From CAYWFP01 sp964457365 (GTDB taxonomy: Bacteria > Planctomycetota > SZUA-567): a stretch of 64,000 nucleotides of DNA. The stretch covers positions 5,219-69,218 of the forward strand of contig CAYWFP010000009.1 in assembly GCA_964457365.1 (NCBI GenBank), read 5' to 3'. Both the position numbers and the translations under genes were made by a program. Positions 15,213 through 24,167 of this stretch are shown piece by piece (the first letter of the stretch is position 1; the number at the start of each line of letters is the position of its first letter). The notes under the pieces were generated by a model that was not told where the DNA came from, made no database searches, and saw nothing but the letters and a program-made list of their open reading frames with translations.

Positions 15213-17357
15213 GTGGGCCAAAAAGTGAACATCGAGGATCTTCTCGCGACGATGACGCTGAGCGAGAAGCTCGGGCAGATGCGGCAGATCGCCGGCACCG
15301 GCGAGGGCAACGAGGCGATTATCCGCCGCGGCGGCGTGGGCTCCTTCCTCAACGTCGTCGGCGTCGAAGCCGTCAACCGCTACCAACGCCTGGCGGTGGA
15401 AGAGACGCGCCTGGGCATTCCGCTGATCTTCGGCCGCGACGTGATCCACGGGTTCCGCACCGTTATGCCCATTCCGCTCGGCCAGGCCGCCAGCTTCGAC
15501 CCGAACGTGGCCCGGGAAGGCGCCCGCGTGGCCGCGCGCGAAGCCCGTGCCGCGGGCGTCCACTGGACCTTCGCCCCGATGGTCGACATCGCCCGCGATC
15601 CGCGCTGGGGCCGCATCGCCGAGAGTTGCGGCGAAGACCCGGTGCTCAGCGCGGAGATGGGCGCGGCCATGGTCCAGGGCTTCCAGGGCGAGTCCATGGC
15701 CGACCCCGAACGCGTGGCCGCGTGCGCCAAGCACTACGTCGGTTACGGCGCGGCCGAAGGCGGGCGCGACTACAACACCGCCTATATTCCCGAGAACCTG
15801 TTGCGTGAAGTCTACCTGGCGCCGTTCCGCGCCTGCGTCGAGGCGGGGGTGGCGACGCTGATGAGCGCCTTCAACGAGATCAACGGCATTCCCGCATCGG
15901 GCAACGAGTTCGCCGTTCGGCACGTACTCAAAACGGAGTGGGATTTCGAGGGCTTCGTCGTCAGCGACTGGGGTTCGGTTACCGAGATGATCGTTCACGG
16001 CTACTGTGCCGACAACCGCGAAGCGGCGCTCGCGGCCATTGCCGCCGGCGTGGACATGGAAATGGCCACCAACGCCTACGGCGAATGCGGGGAGGAGCTG
16101 GTCGAATCGGAGGCGCTTTCGCCGATATGGATCGACGACGCGGTGCGCCGCATCCTCGAAATCAAGCATGCGCTGGGCCTCTTCGAGAACCCCTATACCG
16201 AGGAGGGACGCACCTCGATCCTGCTCGACAAATCCCACCTGGAAGCGGCCGAGCAGGCCGCGCGCGAAAGCTGCGTCCTGCTGGAGAACGACGGCATGCT
16301 GCCGTTGAAGAACGAAGGCGTTCTGGCGGTCATCGGCCCGTTGGCGGACAACCCGCACGACCAACTCGGTTGCTGGATCATGGATCACGACGCCGCCGAC
16401 ACGGTGACGCCGTTGACGGCGCTGCGCGCGCGTTTCGCCGGCGAGATCCGCTATGCGCCGGGTCTGGATTCTCCCCGCGCTGCCGACGAGAACTGCTTCG
16501 CGGACGCGGTCAAGGCTGCCGAAGGCGCCGACGCAATCGTACTCTTCCTGGGCGAGGACGCGGTGCTCTCGGGTGAGGCGCATTGTCGCGCCTTTCTGAG
16601 CCTGCCCGGCGCGCAGCAAGAGTTGCTCGAGCGTATCGCCGCGACCGGCAAGCCCGTGGCGGTGGTGATCATGGCCGGCCGGCCGCTGTTACTGGGCAAC
16701 GTGCGGGAGAAGGCGAGCGCCATCCTTTATGCCTGGCATCCCGGGACCATGGGCGGGCCGGCGCTGGCGGATCTGCTGTTGGGAAAGACCTCCCCTTCGG
16801 GGAAGTTGCCGGTCTGTTTCCCCCATACCGAGGGACAAATCCCGGTCTATTACGCACACAAGAACACCGGTCGCCCGGCCGCGGAGAACGCACGCGGTAT
16901 CCCGCCGGGCACGCCGCTGGACCCGGAAGGCTTCAGTTCGACCTACCTCGACTGCGACCCGACGCCGCTGTATCCTTTCGGCTACGGCCTGAGCTACGCG
17001 ACGTTCGTCTACAATGAATTGAAGCTGAACGAGACGCGCCTGCTCCCCAACGGCAGCCTCGGCATCTCGGTAAAGGTGACCAACACCGGCGCATACGCCG
17101 GGACCGAGGTGGTGCAGCTTTACGTGCGCGACCTGGTCGGCTCGGTTACGCGACCGGTACGGGAACTGAAGCAATTCCGCCGGGCGGACCTGCGGCCCGG
17201 GGAGAGCCGTGAAGTCATGTTCACCCTCGCCGCCGCGGAGCTGGCGTTCTATAACCCGCGCATGACGCGCGTGGTCGAACCCGGCCACTTCCGCCTCTGG
17301 ATCGGCGGCGACTCGCAGGCGAGCCTCGGCGCGGACTTCGAGGTGGTGAGCTCGTGA
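15213..17357 (+). CDS. bglX: Glycoside hydrolase family 3 beta-glucosidase-type enzyme
   Basis: 714 aa, full length: the catalytic TIM-barrel (MTLSEKLGQMRQI, FAPMVDIARDPRWGRIAES, CAKHYVGYGAAEGGRDYN, nucleophile Asp in GFVVSDWGSV), the alpha/beta domain (ESCVLLENDGMLPLKN, VVIMAGRPLLL, WHPGTMGGPALADLL, PSGKLPVCFP) and a C-terminal fibronectin-III-like domain (YPFGYGLSYATF, TGAYAGTEVVQLYVRD). The start was taken as GTG 15213 with AAAGGGG upstream. No signal peptide, so it should act in the cytoplasm on imported glucosides or xylosides. The E. coli name is used by similarity only; substrate not determined. Confidence 0.92.
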   Translation: MGQKVNIEDLLATMTLSEKLGQMRQIAGTGEGNEAIIRRGGVGSFLNVVGVEAVNRYQRLAVEETRLGIPLIFGRDVIHGFRTVMPIPLGQAASFDPNVAREGARVAAREARAAGVHWTFAPMVDIARDPRWGRIAESCGEDPVLSAEMGAAMVQGFQGESMADPERVAACAKHYVGYGAAEGGRDYNTAYIPENLLREVYLAPFRACVEAGVATLMSAFNEINGIPASGNEFAVRHVLKTEWDFEGFVVSDWGSVTEMIVHGYCADNREAALAAIAAGVDMEMATNAYGECGEELVESEALSPIWIDDAVRRILEIKHALGLFENPYTEEGRTSILLDKSHLEAAEQAARESCVLLENDGMLPLKNEGVLAVIGPLADNPHDQLGCWIMDHDAADTVTPLTALRARFAGEIRYAPGLDSPRAADENCFADAVKAAEGADAIVLFLGEDAVLSGEAHCRAFLSLPGAQQELLERIAATGKPVAVVIMAGRPLLLGNVREKASAILYAWHPGTMGGPALADLLLGKTSPSGKLPVCFPHTEGQIPVYYAHKNTGRPAAENARGIPPGTPLDPEGFSSTYLDCDPTPLYPFGYGLSYATFVYNELKLNETRLLPNGSLGISVKVTNTGAYAGTEVVQLYVRDLVGSVTRPVRELKQFRRADLRPGESREVMFTLAAAELAFYNPRMTRVVEPGHFRLWIGGDSQASLGADFEVVSS

Positions 17358-17386
17358 TCACTGCCCCGCCGATTGGGCGAAATCCC

Positions 17387-17414
17387 TTGACCGTGGCCGT
17401 GGCCGGATTATAAT
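17387..17414 (+). promoter_or_regulatory. Promoter for the YfgM-like gene
   Basis: TTGACC (17387-17392), 16 bp, TATAAT (17409-17414), about 70 bp upstream of the start codon at 17487. Confidence 0.65.
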
Positions 17415-17486
17415 CGGATTTTTCCATCGGACCGGTTATGCCCTCCGGCAGGACCGTCCCGGCCCTGCATCTGCAAGGATCGAGCT

Positions 17487-18326
17487 ATGGCACCGGCGGC
17501 GAAGACCACGGAAGCGGCGGCCAACGAGACGGTCGAACGCGTCATGAAATGGGCCAACGACTACAAGCGCGAACTGCTCGCCGCGCTGGCGGTGGTGCTG
17601 CTGGCGGCGTTGCTCTTCGGCTATACGCGCCACGCCGAACGCCGGGCGCAGGAGAATGCCTGGCGGGAATTGTTCCTGACCATCTACAAAGCCCAGACCG
17701 GTCCGCAGGCCGACCTGGTCAAGGAGCTGGATAACGCCAAGGTTATGGACGCCAGCGCGCGCGCGGTGTTTTATGGCTACATGAAGCAGATGCTCGCGCT
17801 GAGCGACAGAGACGATACCGCCAGCCTGCAGAAGATGACCGCCGTCGCCGGCGCGTTTCTCGATCGCTACCCGCAACACTACTTCGCGCCCCAGGTCCGC
17901 GCCGACCGCGGCAAGGCACGCATGCGTCTGGGTGAATTCGAGAAGGCCCGGGCCGACCTGGAGGCGGCGGTGAAGAGCGAGCGGAGCTACCTAGAGGGCG
18001 AGGTGCGCCTGGCGCTGGCGCAGTGCTACGAGGCACAGGATGATCTGCAGCGGGCGGAGGACGCCTACCTCGAAATCGAGCGCGAGGGCGATACCCGGGG
18101 ATTCTCCTACCTCGTGCGGCAGACCGCCGCTTTCGCGCTGGTGCCGCTAAAGGAACGCCGCGCGCGCGAGGAAGGCAATCTGCCGGAGGTGCCGGCGGAA
18201 CTGCTCGAAACGCCGGCTGAAGACGAAGCAAAGAGCGACACCGGCGAAGACGAAGGCAACGCTCCGCCGCCCGAAGGCGAAGAACCCGCTGCCGAGGAGA
18301 CCACGCCGGCGCAGACGCCCGAGTAG
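17487..18326 (+). CDS. YfgM-like single-span TPR protein
   Basis: 279 aa. A short cytoplasmic N-terminus is followed by one membrane helix (about 29-47, LLAALAVVLLAALLFGY) and TPR-type repeats (about 75-230: YPQHYFAPQVRADRGKARM, GEFEKARADLEAAV, DDLQRAEDAYLEIE). The layout matches the TPR_21/YfgM family, periplasmic partners of the SecYEG translocon. The last 45 residues are a very acidic Glu/Pro/Ala tail that the family does not need. AAGGA precedes the ATG. It has its own promoter. Confidence 0.72.
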   Translation: MAPAAKTTEAAANETVERVMKWANDYKRELLAALAVVLLAALLFGYTRHAERRAQENAWRELFLTIYKAQTGPQADLVKELDNAKVMDASARAVFYGYMKQMLALSDRDDTASLQKMTAVAGAFLDRYPQHYFAPQVRADRGKARMRLGEFEKARADLEAAVKSERSYLEGEVRLALAQCYEAQDDLQRAEDAYLEIEREGDTRGFSYLVRQTAAFALVPLKERRAREEGNLPEVPAELLETPAEDEAKSDTGEDEGNAPPPEGEEPAAEETTPAQTPE

Positions 18327-18367
18327 ACTCCCCCGCCGCAACGGATCCTCTCTTTTCCATCCCACGC

Positions 18368-18396
18368 TTGCACCGCCCCGCTTTTCTGTCGATAAT
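18368..18396 (+). promoter_or_regulatory. Promoter for hisB-hemW
   Basis: TTGCAC (18368-18373), 17 bp, GATAAT (18391-18396), about 34 bp before the hisB start codon. Confidence 0.55.
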
Positions 18397-18429
18397 GACA
18401 GTAACGAATGATCGGCAGAAAGGAACCGC

Positions 18430-19020
18430 ATGAACGCGCGCACCGCCCGCGTCGCCCGCGAAACCACCGAGACGATGATCGAGCTCTCCCTCGATATCGA
18501 CGGAACCGGCCGCATCGAGATCGTCACCGGCGTCGGCTTCTTCGATCACATGCTGACGCTGCTCTGCCGCCACGCGCTCTTCGACGTGACCCTGCAGGCG
18601 CGCGGCGACACCGATGTCGACGGCCACCATACCGTCGAGGACGTCGGCATCTGCCTGGGGCGGGCACTGCGCGAAGCTGTGGGCGACAAGAAAGGCATTA
18701 CCCGCTACGGCACGATGTACGTGCCCATGGAAGAGGCGTTGGCGCGGGTAGTGCTGGACCTCTCGGGACGACCGCACCTGGAGTACCGCGTCGCGCCGCC
18801 CACCGAGACGGTCGGCCGGTTCGACACCTGCCTGGCGCGCGAATTCCTCCGGGCGCTCTGCGTCAACGCGGGAATCAACCTGCACGCGGATCTGCTCGCC
18901 GGGAGCGATCCGCACCACTGTCTCGAAGCCGTCTTCAAGGCCACCGGGCGGGCGTTGCGGCAGGCTCTGGCGCCGGATGCGCGCGAGAGCGGCGTCCCGT
19001 CGAGCAAGGGCGTGCTGTAA
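18430..19020 (+). CDS. hisB: Imidazoleglycerol-phosphate dehydratase
   Basis: 196 aa, the length of the monofunctional enzyme (no histidinol phosphatase domain). Catalyses the sixth step of histidine synthesis with Mn bound by duplicated motifs: DGHHTVEDVGI and DPHHCLEAVFKATGRALR, with FFDHML near the N-terminus and the C-terminal PSSKGVL. AAAGGAA precedes the ATG. No other histidine gene is in the window, so the pathway is scattered. hemW follows after 13 bp. Confidence 0.97.
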   Translation: MNARTARVARETTETMIELSLDIDGTGRIEIVTGVGFFDHMLTLLCRHALFDVTLQARGDTDVDGHHTVEDVGICLGRALREAVGDKKGITRYGTMYVPMEEALARVVLDLSGRPHLEYRVAPPTETVGRFDTCLAREFLRALCVNAGINLHADLLAGSDPHHCLEAVFKATGRALRQALAPDARESGVPSSKGVL

Positions 19021-19033
19021 AACCGGAGGCGCC

Positions 19034-20164
19034 ATGGAACCGACCGGTCTCTACGTCCACGTCCCCTTCTGCACGAGACGCTGCGCGTATTGCGACTTCG
19101 CCAGCCACACCTACAACTCCGAGCGCGTGGACCTCTACCTCGACGCGCTTTCGCTGGAGATCGAGAAACGCGCCCAGGCGTTGCGCCCGGTGACGCTCTT
19201 CGTCGGCGGCGGCACGCCGACGAGTCTCGCGCTCCATCAATTCGAATACTTCCTCGACCTGCTGACCAACCTCGACCTTTCCCGCCTGGAGGAATTCACC
19301 GTCGAGGCCAATCCCGGTACGCTCTCGATGCAGAAGCTATTTCTTCTGCGCCAGGCGGGGGTGACGCGTCTCTCGCTGGGCGTGCAGACATTCCAGGATC
19401 GCGGGTTGGAGGTGCTCGGCCGCAGTCACGACGCCAGAACCGCACGCCTGGCCGTCGCGCAGGTGCAGGAAGTCGGTTTCGACGACTTCTCGCTGGACTT
19501 CATCTTCGCCTGGCCCGGGCAGTCGGAGCTCGAATGGGCGGCGGACCTGGGCAAGGCGCTGGGGCTCGCGGCACCGCATCTTTCCTGTTACTGCCTCAGC
19601 CACGAGGAAGGCACGCCCCTGCAGCAGCGCATCGACCGGGGCGAGTTGGCAGCGGCGGGGGAGAACCTGGAGCGACGCCTTTTCGACCTTACCGGCACGA
19701 TGCTCGCCGCCGGCGGCATGCCGCGCTACGAGATCAGCAATTTCGCTCTTCCCGGCCACGAATGCCGCCATAATCTCAACTATTGGCTTGGCGGCGGCTA
19801 CATCGGCCTGGGGCCGGGTGCGCATTCCTACGTCGGCGGCGTCCGTTTCGGCAACTGCACGCAGGTGGAGGAGTACAAGCGGCGCTTGGAGACCGTCGGC
19901 ACGGCCGAGGCGATGCGGGACGAATTACCGCCCGCGGCGCGCGCACGCGAATGCGCGGTGGTCTGGCTGCGGCTCGCCGCCGGCATCGACAAGCGGCGAT
20001 TCCATGATCGCACCGGCTTCGACCTGGAAATGTTGCTGGCGCGGGAGTTGCCCCCGCTGCTGGCGGGCGGCTGGCTGCGCTGGTCCGAAGACGACACGCG
20101 ACTGCACCTGAGCGAGCAGGCCCTGCCGGTGGCCGACAGCGTCCTGGCCGAACTGGTCGCCTGA
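19034..20164 (+). CDS. hemW: HemW-like radical SAM protein
   Basis: 376 aa. The radical SAM cluster motif CTRRCAYC (Cx3Cx2C) is at residues 15-22, with VGGGTPT and the typical LGVQTFQD and HSYVGG segments. The four-residue spacing and the C-terminal HemN_C-type winged domain (GIDKRRFHDRTG) match HemW, a haem chaperone/insertase, rather than oxygen-independent coproporphyrinogen oxidase HemN. A CGGAGG ribosome site fixes the start. Likely co-transcribed with hisB. Confidence 0.92.
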   Translation: MEPTGLYVHVPFCTRRCAYCDFASHTYNSERVDLYLDALSLEIEKRAQALRPVTLFVGGGTPTSLALHQFEYFLDLLTNLDLSRLEEFTVEANPGTLSMQKLFLLRQAGVTRLSLGVQTFQDRGLEVLGRSHDARTARLAVAQVQEVGFDDFSLDFIFAWPGQSELEWAADLGKALGLAAPHLSCYCLSHEEGTPLQQRIDRGELAAAGENLERRLFDLTGTMLAAGGMPRYEISNFALPGHECRHNLNYWLGGGYIGLGPGAHSYVGGVRFGNCTQVEEYKRRLETVGTAEAMRDELPPAARARECAVVWLRLAAGIDKRRFHDRTGFDLEMLLARELPPLLAGGWLRWSEDDTRLHLSEQALPVADSVLAELVA

Positions 20165-20183
20165 AAGATTGTGGAGGTATGCC

Positions 20184-22130
20184 GTGAGGCGCGCGATGCG
20201 CATGTGCCTGCTGTTCGCGCTGCTTCTGGTGGCGAAGCCGGTTCATGGCCGGGACAAGCCGCCGAAGCAGACCGGCGACACGGAGGTGCCGGGCATTCCC
20301 TTCGATCCGCAGGATGTGGTACGCGTCGAGCCCATGCAGCCGCGCCGGATCGACTTCGACGCCGCGGCGATGCGCGAGATGCTGAAGAAGCAGGGGCTGC
20401 CCGAAGGCGTCGAGCCGACGGTAATCCGGGAAAAACCCGACGAAGAGAAGGAGCCCGGCCGGCTGCGGCTGGAAATCTTCAGCCAGGGCGAACCCGCCGG
20501 CGCGCGCGTATCGATCGTCGACATGAAAGGCCGTCCTGTCGGTTCGCTCGAAGGAGCGAACTGGTTCTGGGCCGAGAAATCGGCGGAGTTCTCCGTGCTC
20601 GAGGGCGCCTTCGATATCGCCGTCGACGGCGGCCTTCGGGCCGAACCGTTCCAGACCGTCGCCATCGTCAAACCCCACGAGACCACCGTCGTCAAGGCGG
20701 AGATGAAAGGGTACGGCGCGGTCGACAACGCCGGCTGGAGCATGATGGATCCTTTCGTCTATACCTACCTTCCCCGGGCGCTTCCGGGGGTCTTCTCGTT
20801 CGCGACATTGCGCGAGGTCCAGTTCGCCGGCAGCGCCCGCGGGCTGGCGTCCGTCGGCGTGGCCGGGGCGTGGAACCTGCGCAGCGAGGAGGGGCCGCCA
20901 TACACCCGGCTCGAAGACGGCGAGGCGATGCTGCGCCAGGCGCTCGATGCCACCGTCGGCAGCCAGTGCCGGCTCTTCTGCGCCTGGACGGCCGAGGTTT
21001 CCGGGCACGGGCGTTTCTTCGCCCTGGAGCCGCAGACGCCGCCGCCGACAGCGCGACTGCTGGACGACCGCCCGCTGCACGAAACCTTTGCGGCAGTGCG
21101 CGACCGCGGCGGCCTGACAGCCTGGAGCTATCCGACCGGCCTGATCCGGGACGTGCGCACCGCCGCGACCGACCAGGTGGCGCAGGACTTCGTCTTCCAG
21201 ACCGTTGCCGGGCCGTTGTACGACGCACTCGATATCAGCCGCGGCAAGGAGGACGTGGAGCTCTGGCACCTGCTCCTGAATCACGGCTACCGCATCCCGG
21301 CGGTCTCCGGCGGCCCGCCACAGACGGTGCCGCGCCAAGCGGACCTGCCCGAATTGGGTTTGTATGTCGAGACGCCGCGCCGGGGCGTCGATACGGCGGT
21401 CCTGCTCGAGGCGGTACGCACGGGACGGACCATCGTCTCCAACGGTCCGTTTCTGCACCTCTTTCTCGACGGCGTCGGCGCGGGTTTCGAAATCGCGCCT
21501 TCGGAAAAACCGCGACAGGTCCTCCTCGAAGCGTTCAGTTGCTCGGATCCCGAAGACAGCATCGGCATGCTGGAATTGATCTACAACGGCAAGTCGGTAC
21601 GTCGCTGGACATCGGGAGACGAACACGCGCCGATCAGCCCCAAGCAGAAAGAGATCCGCATCCGCTACCAAGCCGTCTTCCGCGACGTCGGCTGGATCCA
21701 GGCGCGCTATCGTTCGACCAAGGACGGTTTGTGGGCGATCACGAATCCGCTCTATATCGGCTTCGGCCGTGCGCTCCAGCCTCCGCCGGCAAGGGCGCAC
21801 GCACACGTCACTTTGGTAGACAAGAAGAGCGGCAAACCGCTTCCCGGCCGGGTGCGCGCGATCTTGCGCGGCACGACCATCGTCGAGGAGATCGCGAAAG
21901 GCCCGACGGTGGAACTGACGGTCCCGGCGACGGCCATGCTCGAATGCTCCGCCGACGGCTACCGCTCGCGCCGGGTGTCCCTCTACGCCGACAGCGCGGC
22001 GGCAGTGATGATCGATTCCCTGCACCGGCGCCATGCCCTGCGGGCGGCCATGATGGAATGGTCGACATACGAAGAGATGCTGTCGGTATTCGAGAATCTG
22101 AAGATGACGGTCCGCCTGGAACGCGAGTAG
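20184..22130 (+). CDS. Secreted degenerate CehA/McbA-like (PHP-fold) protein
   Basis: 648 aa from GTG 20184, placed 6 nt after GGAGG. The signal peptide is about 1-21 (MCLLFALLLVAKPVHG). The middle (about 170-470) follows the CehA/McbA layout: GDVELWHLLLNHGYR-like helix (ELWHLLLNHGYRIPAVSGG), a tyrosine/leucine strand and VRTGRTIVSNGPFLHLF. The histidines that bind metal in that family (DLHxH type) are absent; the position reads DPFVYTYLP. It is therefore probably non-catalytic or has a different chemistry. A carboxypeptidase-regulatory-like beta domain follows (HVTLVDKKSGKPLPG). It is 19 bp downstream of hemW and ends 3 bp from the convergent HEAT gene. Confidence 0.6.
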   Translation: MRRAMRMCLLFALLLVAKPVHGRDKPPKQTGDTEVPGIPFDPQDVVRVEPMQPRRIDFDAAAMREMLKKQGLPEGVEPTVIREKPDEEKEPGRLRLEIFSQGEPAGARVSIVDMKGRPVGSLEGANWFWAEKSAEFSVLEGAFDIAVDGGLRAEPFQTVAIVKPHETTVVKAEMKGYGAVDNAGWSMMDPFVYTYLPRALPGVFSFATLREVQFAGSARGLASVGVAGAWNLRSEEGPPYTRLEDGEAMLRQALDATVGSQCRLFCAWTAEVSGHGRFFALEPQTPPPTARLLDDRPLHETFAAVRDRGGLTAWSYPTGLIRDVRTAATDQVAQDFVFQTVAGPLYDALDISRGKEDVELWHLLLNHGYRIPAVSGGPPQTVPRQADLPELGLYVETPRRGVDTAVLLEAVRTGRTIVSNGPFLHLFLDGVGAGFEIAPSEKPRQVLLEAFSCSDPEDSIGMLELIYNGKSVRRWTSGDEHAPISPKQKEIRIRYQAVFRDVGWIQARYRSTKDGLWAITNPLYIGFGRALQPPPARAHAHVTLVDKKSGKPLPGRVRAILRGTTIVEEIAKGPTVELTVPATAMLECSADGYRSRRVSLYADSAAAVMIDSLHRRHALRAAMMEWSTYEEMLSVFENLKMTVRLERE

Positions 22131-22133
22131 CTG

Positions 22134-23102
22134 TCACGCCCCGCCGTCCAGGATGCAGAGCAGGTCCGCGAACTGATCGCGCACGGCTGCATGTTTCTCG
22201 CCCTCGTACGCCTTCTGCAGGTAGTCTTCGTAGGGGCGCGCCTCCTCGGGCATATGCGAAAGCAGGGCGATGGCCGTGGCGCGTATCGAGGGCTCGGACG
22301 CGCGGGTGGCCAGCAGCAATCCCTTGACCTGGAACCCGGCCGGCACCTTCCGCAGCGATTCGAGCGCGGTCTTCTGGCGGGCCGGATCGGGGCAGAGATC
22401 CTGGTACGTCTTGATGATCTTGAGTACGAAGGCAGTCGCGGCGGTATCGCTGTCGCGCTTCGGCTGCGCCGACGAGGAGGGGCGAATGAAACGACGCGTG
22501 CTCGTGGAGACGAGCAGCTGCAGCACCGCGTCGAGTTCCCGGTGCATCTCGTCGTCCTTCGCGGGAGTCACCTCCTTCATCGATTGCAGTCGCTTGACCA
22601 CGCTGTGACCGCCGCCGGCCTTGCCCAAACTGCGCAGCAAACGCAAGGCCGCCAAGCGTACCCCGCGCTCGCCGTGCCGGGTGCAGCCGAGAATACTAGG
22701 CAAAGCTTCCCAGGCCTGCGGCCCCAGCGCCAGCAGAATCGCCGTGATACGCTCGCGGATCTCTTCGTCCTGATCGTTGAGAAAGGCCGCCATGGCATTG
22801 GCCGCCCCGCCGAGATCGATCCCGCCCTGCAGAAACATCTCGATCATGTCCAGAATCTCGTGGCGGAGCACACTCTCGAGGCGGCCGAAATGGCCGAAGA
22901 GATCGGGAATGGCCTCGACACCCGCAGTACCGGAGATGCCGATGCGCAGAACGATCTCCTGGCGCGCGCCGATGGCGAGTTGTGGATCGCCGATGCGCCT
23001 GGCATCGGCACGAGCTTGACGCGCGTCTGCATAGGGGATATATGTCCGGCCGTCAGCGGCAGGCAATGAAAGGTCCTCGAAGTTGTCTGACTGCGTATTC
23101 AA
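22134..23102 (-). CDS. HEAT-repeat protein
   Basis: 322 aa with no signal peptide. Alpha-helical repeats of the HEAT type are visible at about 75-175 (RHEILDMIEMFLQ, DEEIRERITAILLALGPQAW, GERGVRLAALRLLRSLG) and again at 250-320 (RQKTALESLRKVP, EPSIRATAIALLSHMPEEA, KHAAVRDQFADLLCIL). The start is TTG, supported by GAGGAGGGGG 6 nt upstream. HEAT scaffolds bind other proteins; no partner can be named. The 258-bp gap before the next gene upstream (23103-23360) is AT-rich and I see nothing in it. Confidence 0.75.
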   Translation of the reverse strand: MNTQSDNFEDLSLPAADGRTYIPYADARQARADARRIGDPQLAIGARQEIVLRIGISGTAGVEAIPDLFGHFGRLESVLRHEILDMIEMFLQGGIDLGGAANAMAAFLNDQDEEIRERITAILLALGPQAWEALPSILGCTRHGERGVRLAALRLLRSLGKAGGGHSVVKRLQSMKEVTPAKDDEMHRELDAVLQLLVSTSTRRFIRPSSSAQPKRDSDTAATAFVLKIIKTYQDLCPDPARQKTALESLRKVPAGFQVKGLLLATRASEPSIRATAIALLSHMPEEARPYEDYLQKAYEGEKHAAVRDQFADLLCILDGGA

Positions 23103-23360
23103 GGAACCCCCTCCTCAGCGAATAAGAGGGAGAAATCGAACCGAAGCGCTCAAGTCGGCACAACTACTTTCATGCGATTCGGTTATGAAAGAAAACAAGG
23201 CACATCCAACTATACGGTACAAATGAAATCGTGACAAGCGGTTATTTCTATTTTATTCACATTTTTCACGATCGGACAAGCGTGATATTCGCAACCTCTT
23301 GCCAAATAAAGCATGTAACAGAAAGACGCGAAATGGGTCATGCGCATCAGCAGGAAGCAA

Positions 23361-24167
23361 CTATAAGGCAATAATCTCAATTTGGCCAGCGGAGACATCG
23401 ACCAATCCCAGCTTCTCGACCGCGTTGCCTTGGTTGACCGCGATCTCCAAACGGCCGGCAGAACCGATATACGCACAGGGTTGTCCGGCCTTCACCTCGT
23501 CGAAGGTCGAACAGAAACACGTGATCGATTGCCCGGCAATCCGGACCCGCATCGCGGTCGGATCGATCTCGACCGCTTCGAGATGGCGCCTTCGGATCGG
23601 GGTGACGAGATTACCGAAATGGTCGGCATAAAGGACGCGCCCGGTGATTCTTCCCGCCTCGATGACGGGATCGATTTCCGGTAGAGTCACCCAATCGGTC
23701 ACCAGCGGTCCGAGCGTGACAAAATCCACCTTCCCCGTGGCCAGTGCCGCGCCGACGGGGGCGAAGATATCGCGACCGTGGAATGTCGAGGAAACCACCG
23801 GCAGATAGAGATCCGGACGCTCGACCGAGACGACCTCGGCCTCGGAGTCGTGGCGCAGCAATGTGGCGAGCAAGCCGTTGTCCGGTGCCAGAAAAATCTG
23901 CTCCCGGATGCGCGCGGCAAGGATGCGGCGCGCGGTACCGACGCCGGGGTCGATGACGGCAACGTGGACCGTTCCGGCGGGAAAACAGAAAGCGGAATCT
24001 TCCAGGAAGAGCGCGGCGCGCAGGACATTCTGCGGGGGGATTTCGTGGCTCAACTCGATGAGACGCACCTGCGGGGCGCGGGCGAGGATCACCCCTTTCA
24101 TGGCCGCGACGTACGGATCGGCATTGCCGAAATCGGTCAACAGCGCGAGAATCGCCTTCGTGCTCAC
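23361..24167 (-). CDS. S-adenosyl-L-methionine hydroxide adenosyltransferase (DUF62)
   Basis: 268 aa. The family includes SAM chlorinase/fluorinase and the common hydroxide-using enzymes that split SAM into adenosine and methionine. Conserved segments are LLTDFGNADPYVAAMKGVI, HEIPPQNVLRAALFL, IDPGVGTARR, APDNGLL, TFHGRDIFAPVGAALATG and ADHFGNLVT. The Asp-Arg-His triad positions (IDPGVGTARR, TFHGRD) agree with the hydroxide type, not the halogenases. The ATG overlaps the stop of the upstream HEAT gene as ATGA, so the pair is translationally coupled. Confidence 0.92.
   Translation of the reverse strand: MSTKAILALLTDFGNADPYVAAMKGVILARAPQVRLIELSHEIPPQNVLRAALFLEDSAFCFPAGTVHVAVIDPGVGTARRILAARIREQIFLAPDNGLLATLLRHDSEAEVVSVERPDLYLPVVSSTFHGRDIFAPVGAALATGKVDFVTLGPLVTDWVTLPEIDPVIEAGRITGRVLYADHFGNLVTPIRRRHLEAVEIDPTAMRVRIAGQSITCFCSTFDEVKAGQPCAYIGSAGRLEIAVNQGNAVEKLGLVDVSAGQIEIIAL

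Noticed and set aside
14517..16619. 700-codon open frame on the minus strand
   Set aside because: Antisense to the AIM24 and GH3 genes, with no recognisable domain.
19776..22034. 752-codon open frame on the minus strand
   Set aside because: Antisense to hemW and the CehA-like gene. Codon composition is that of a shadow.
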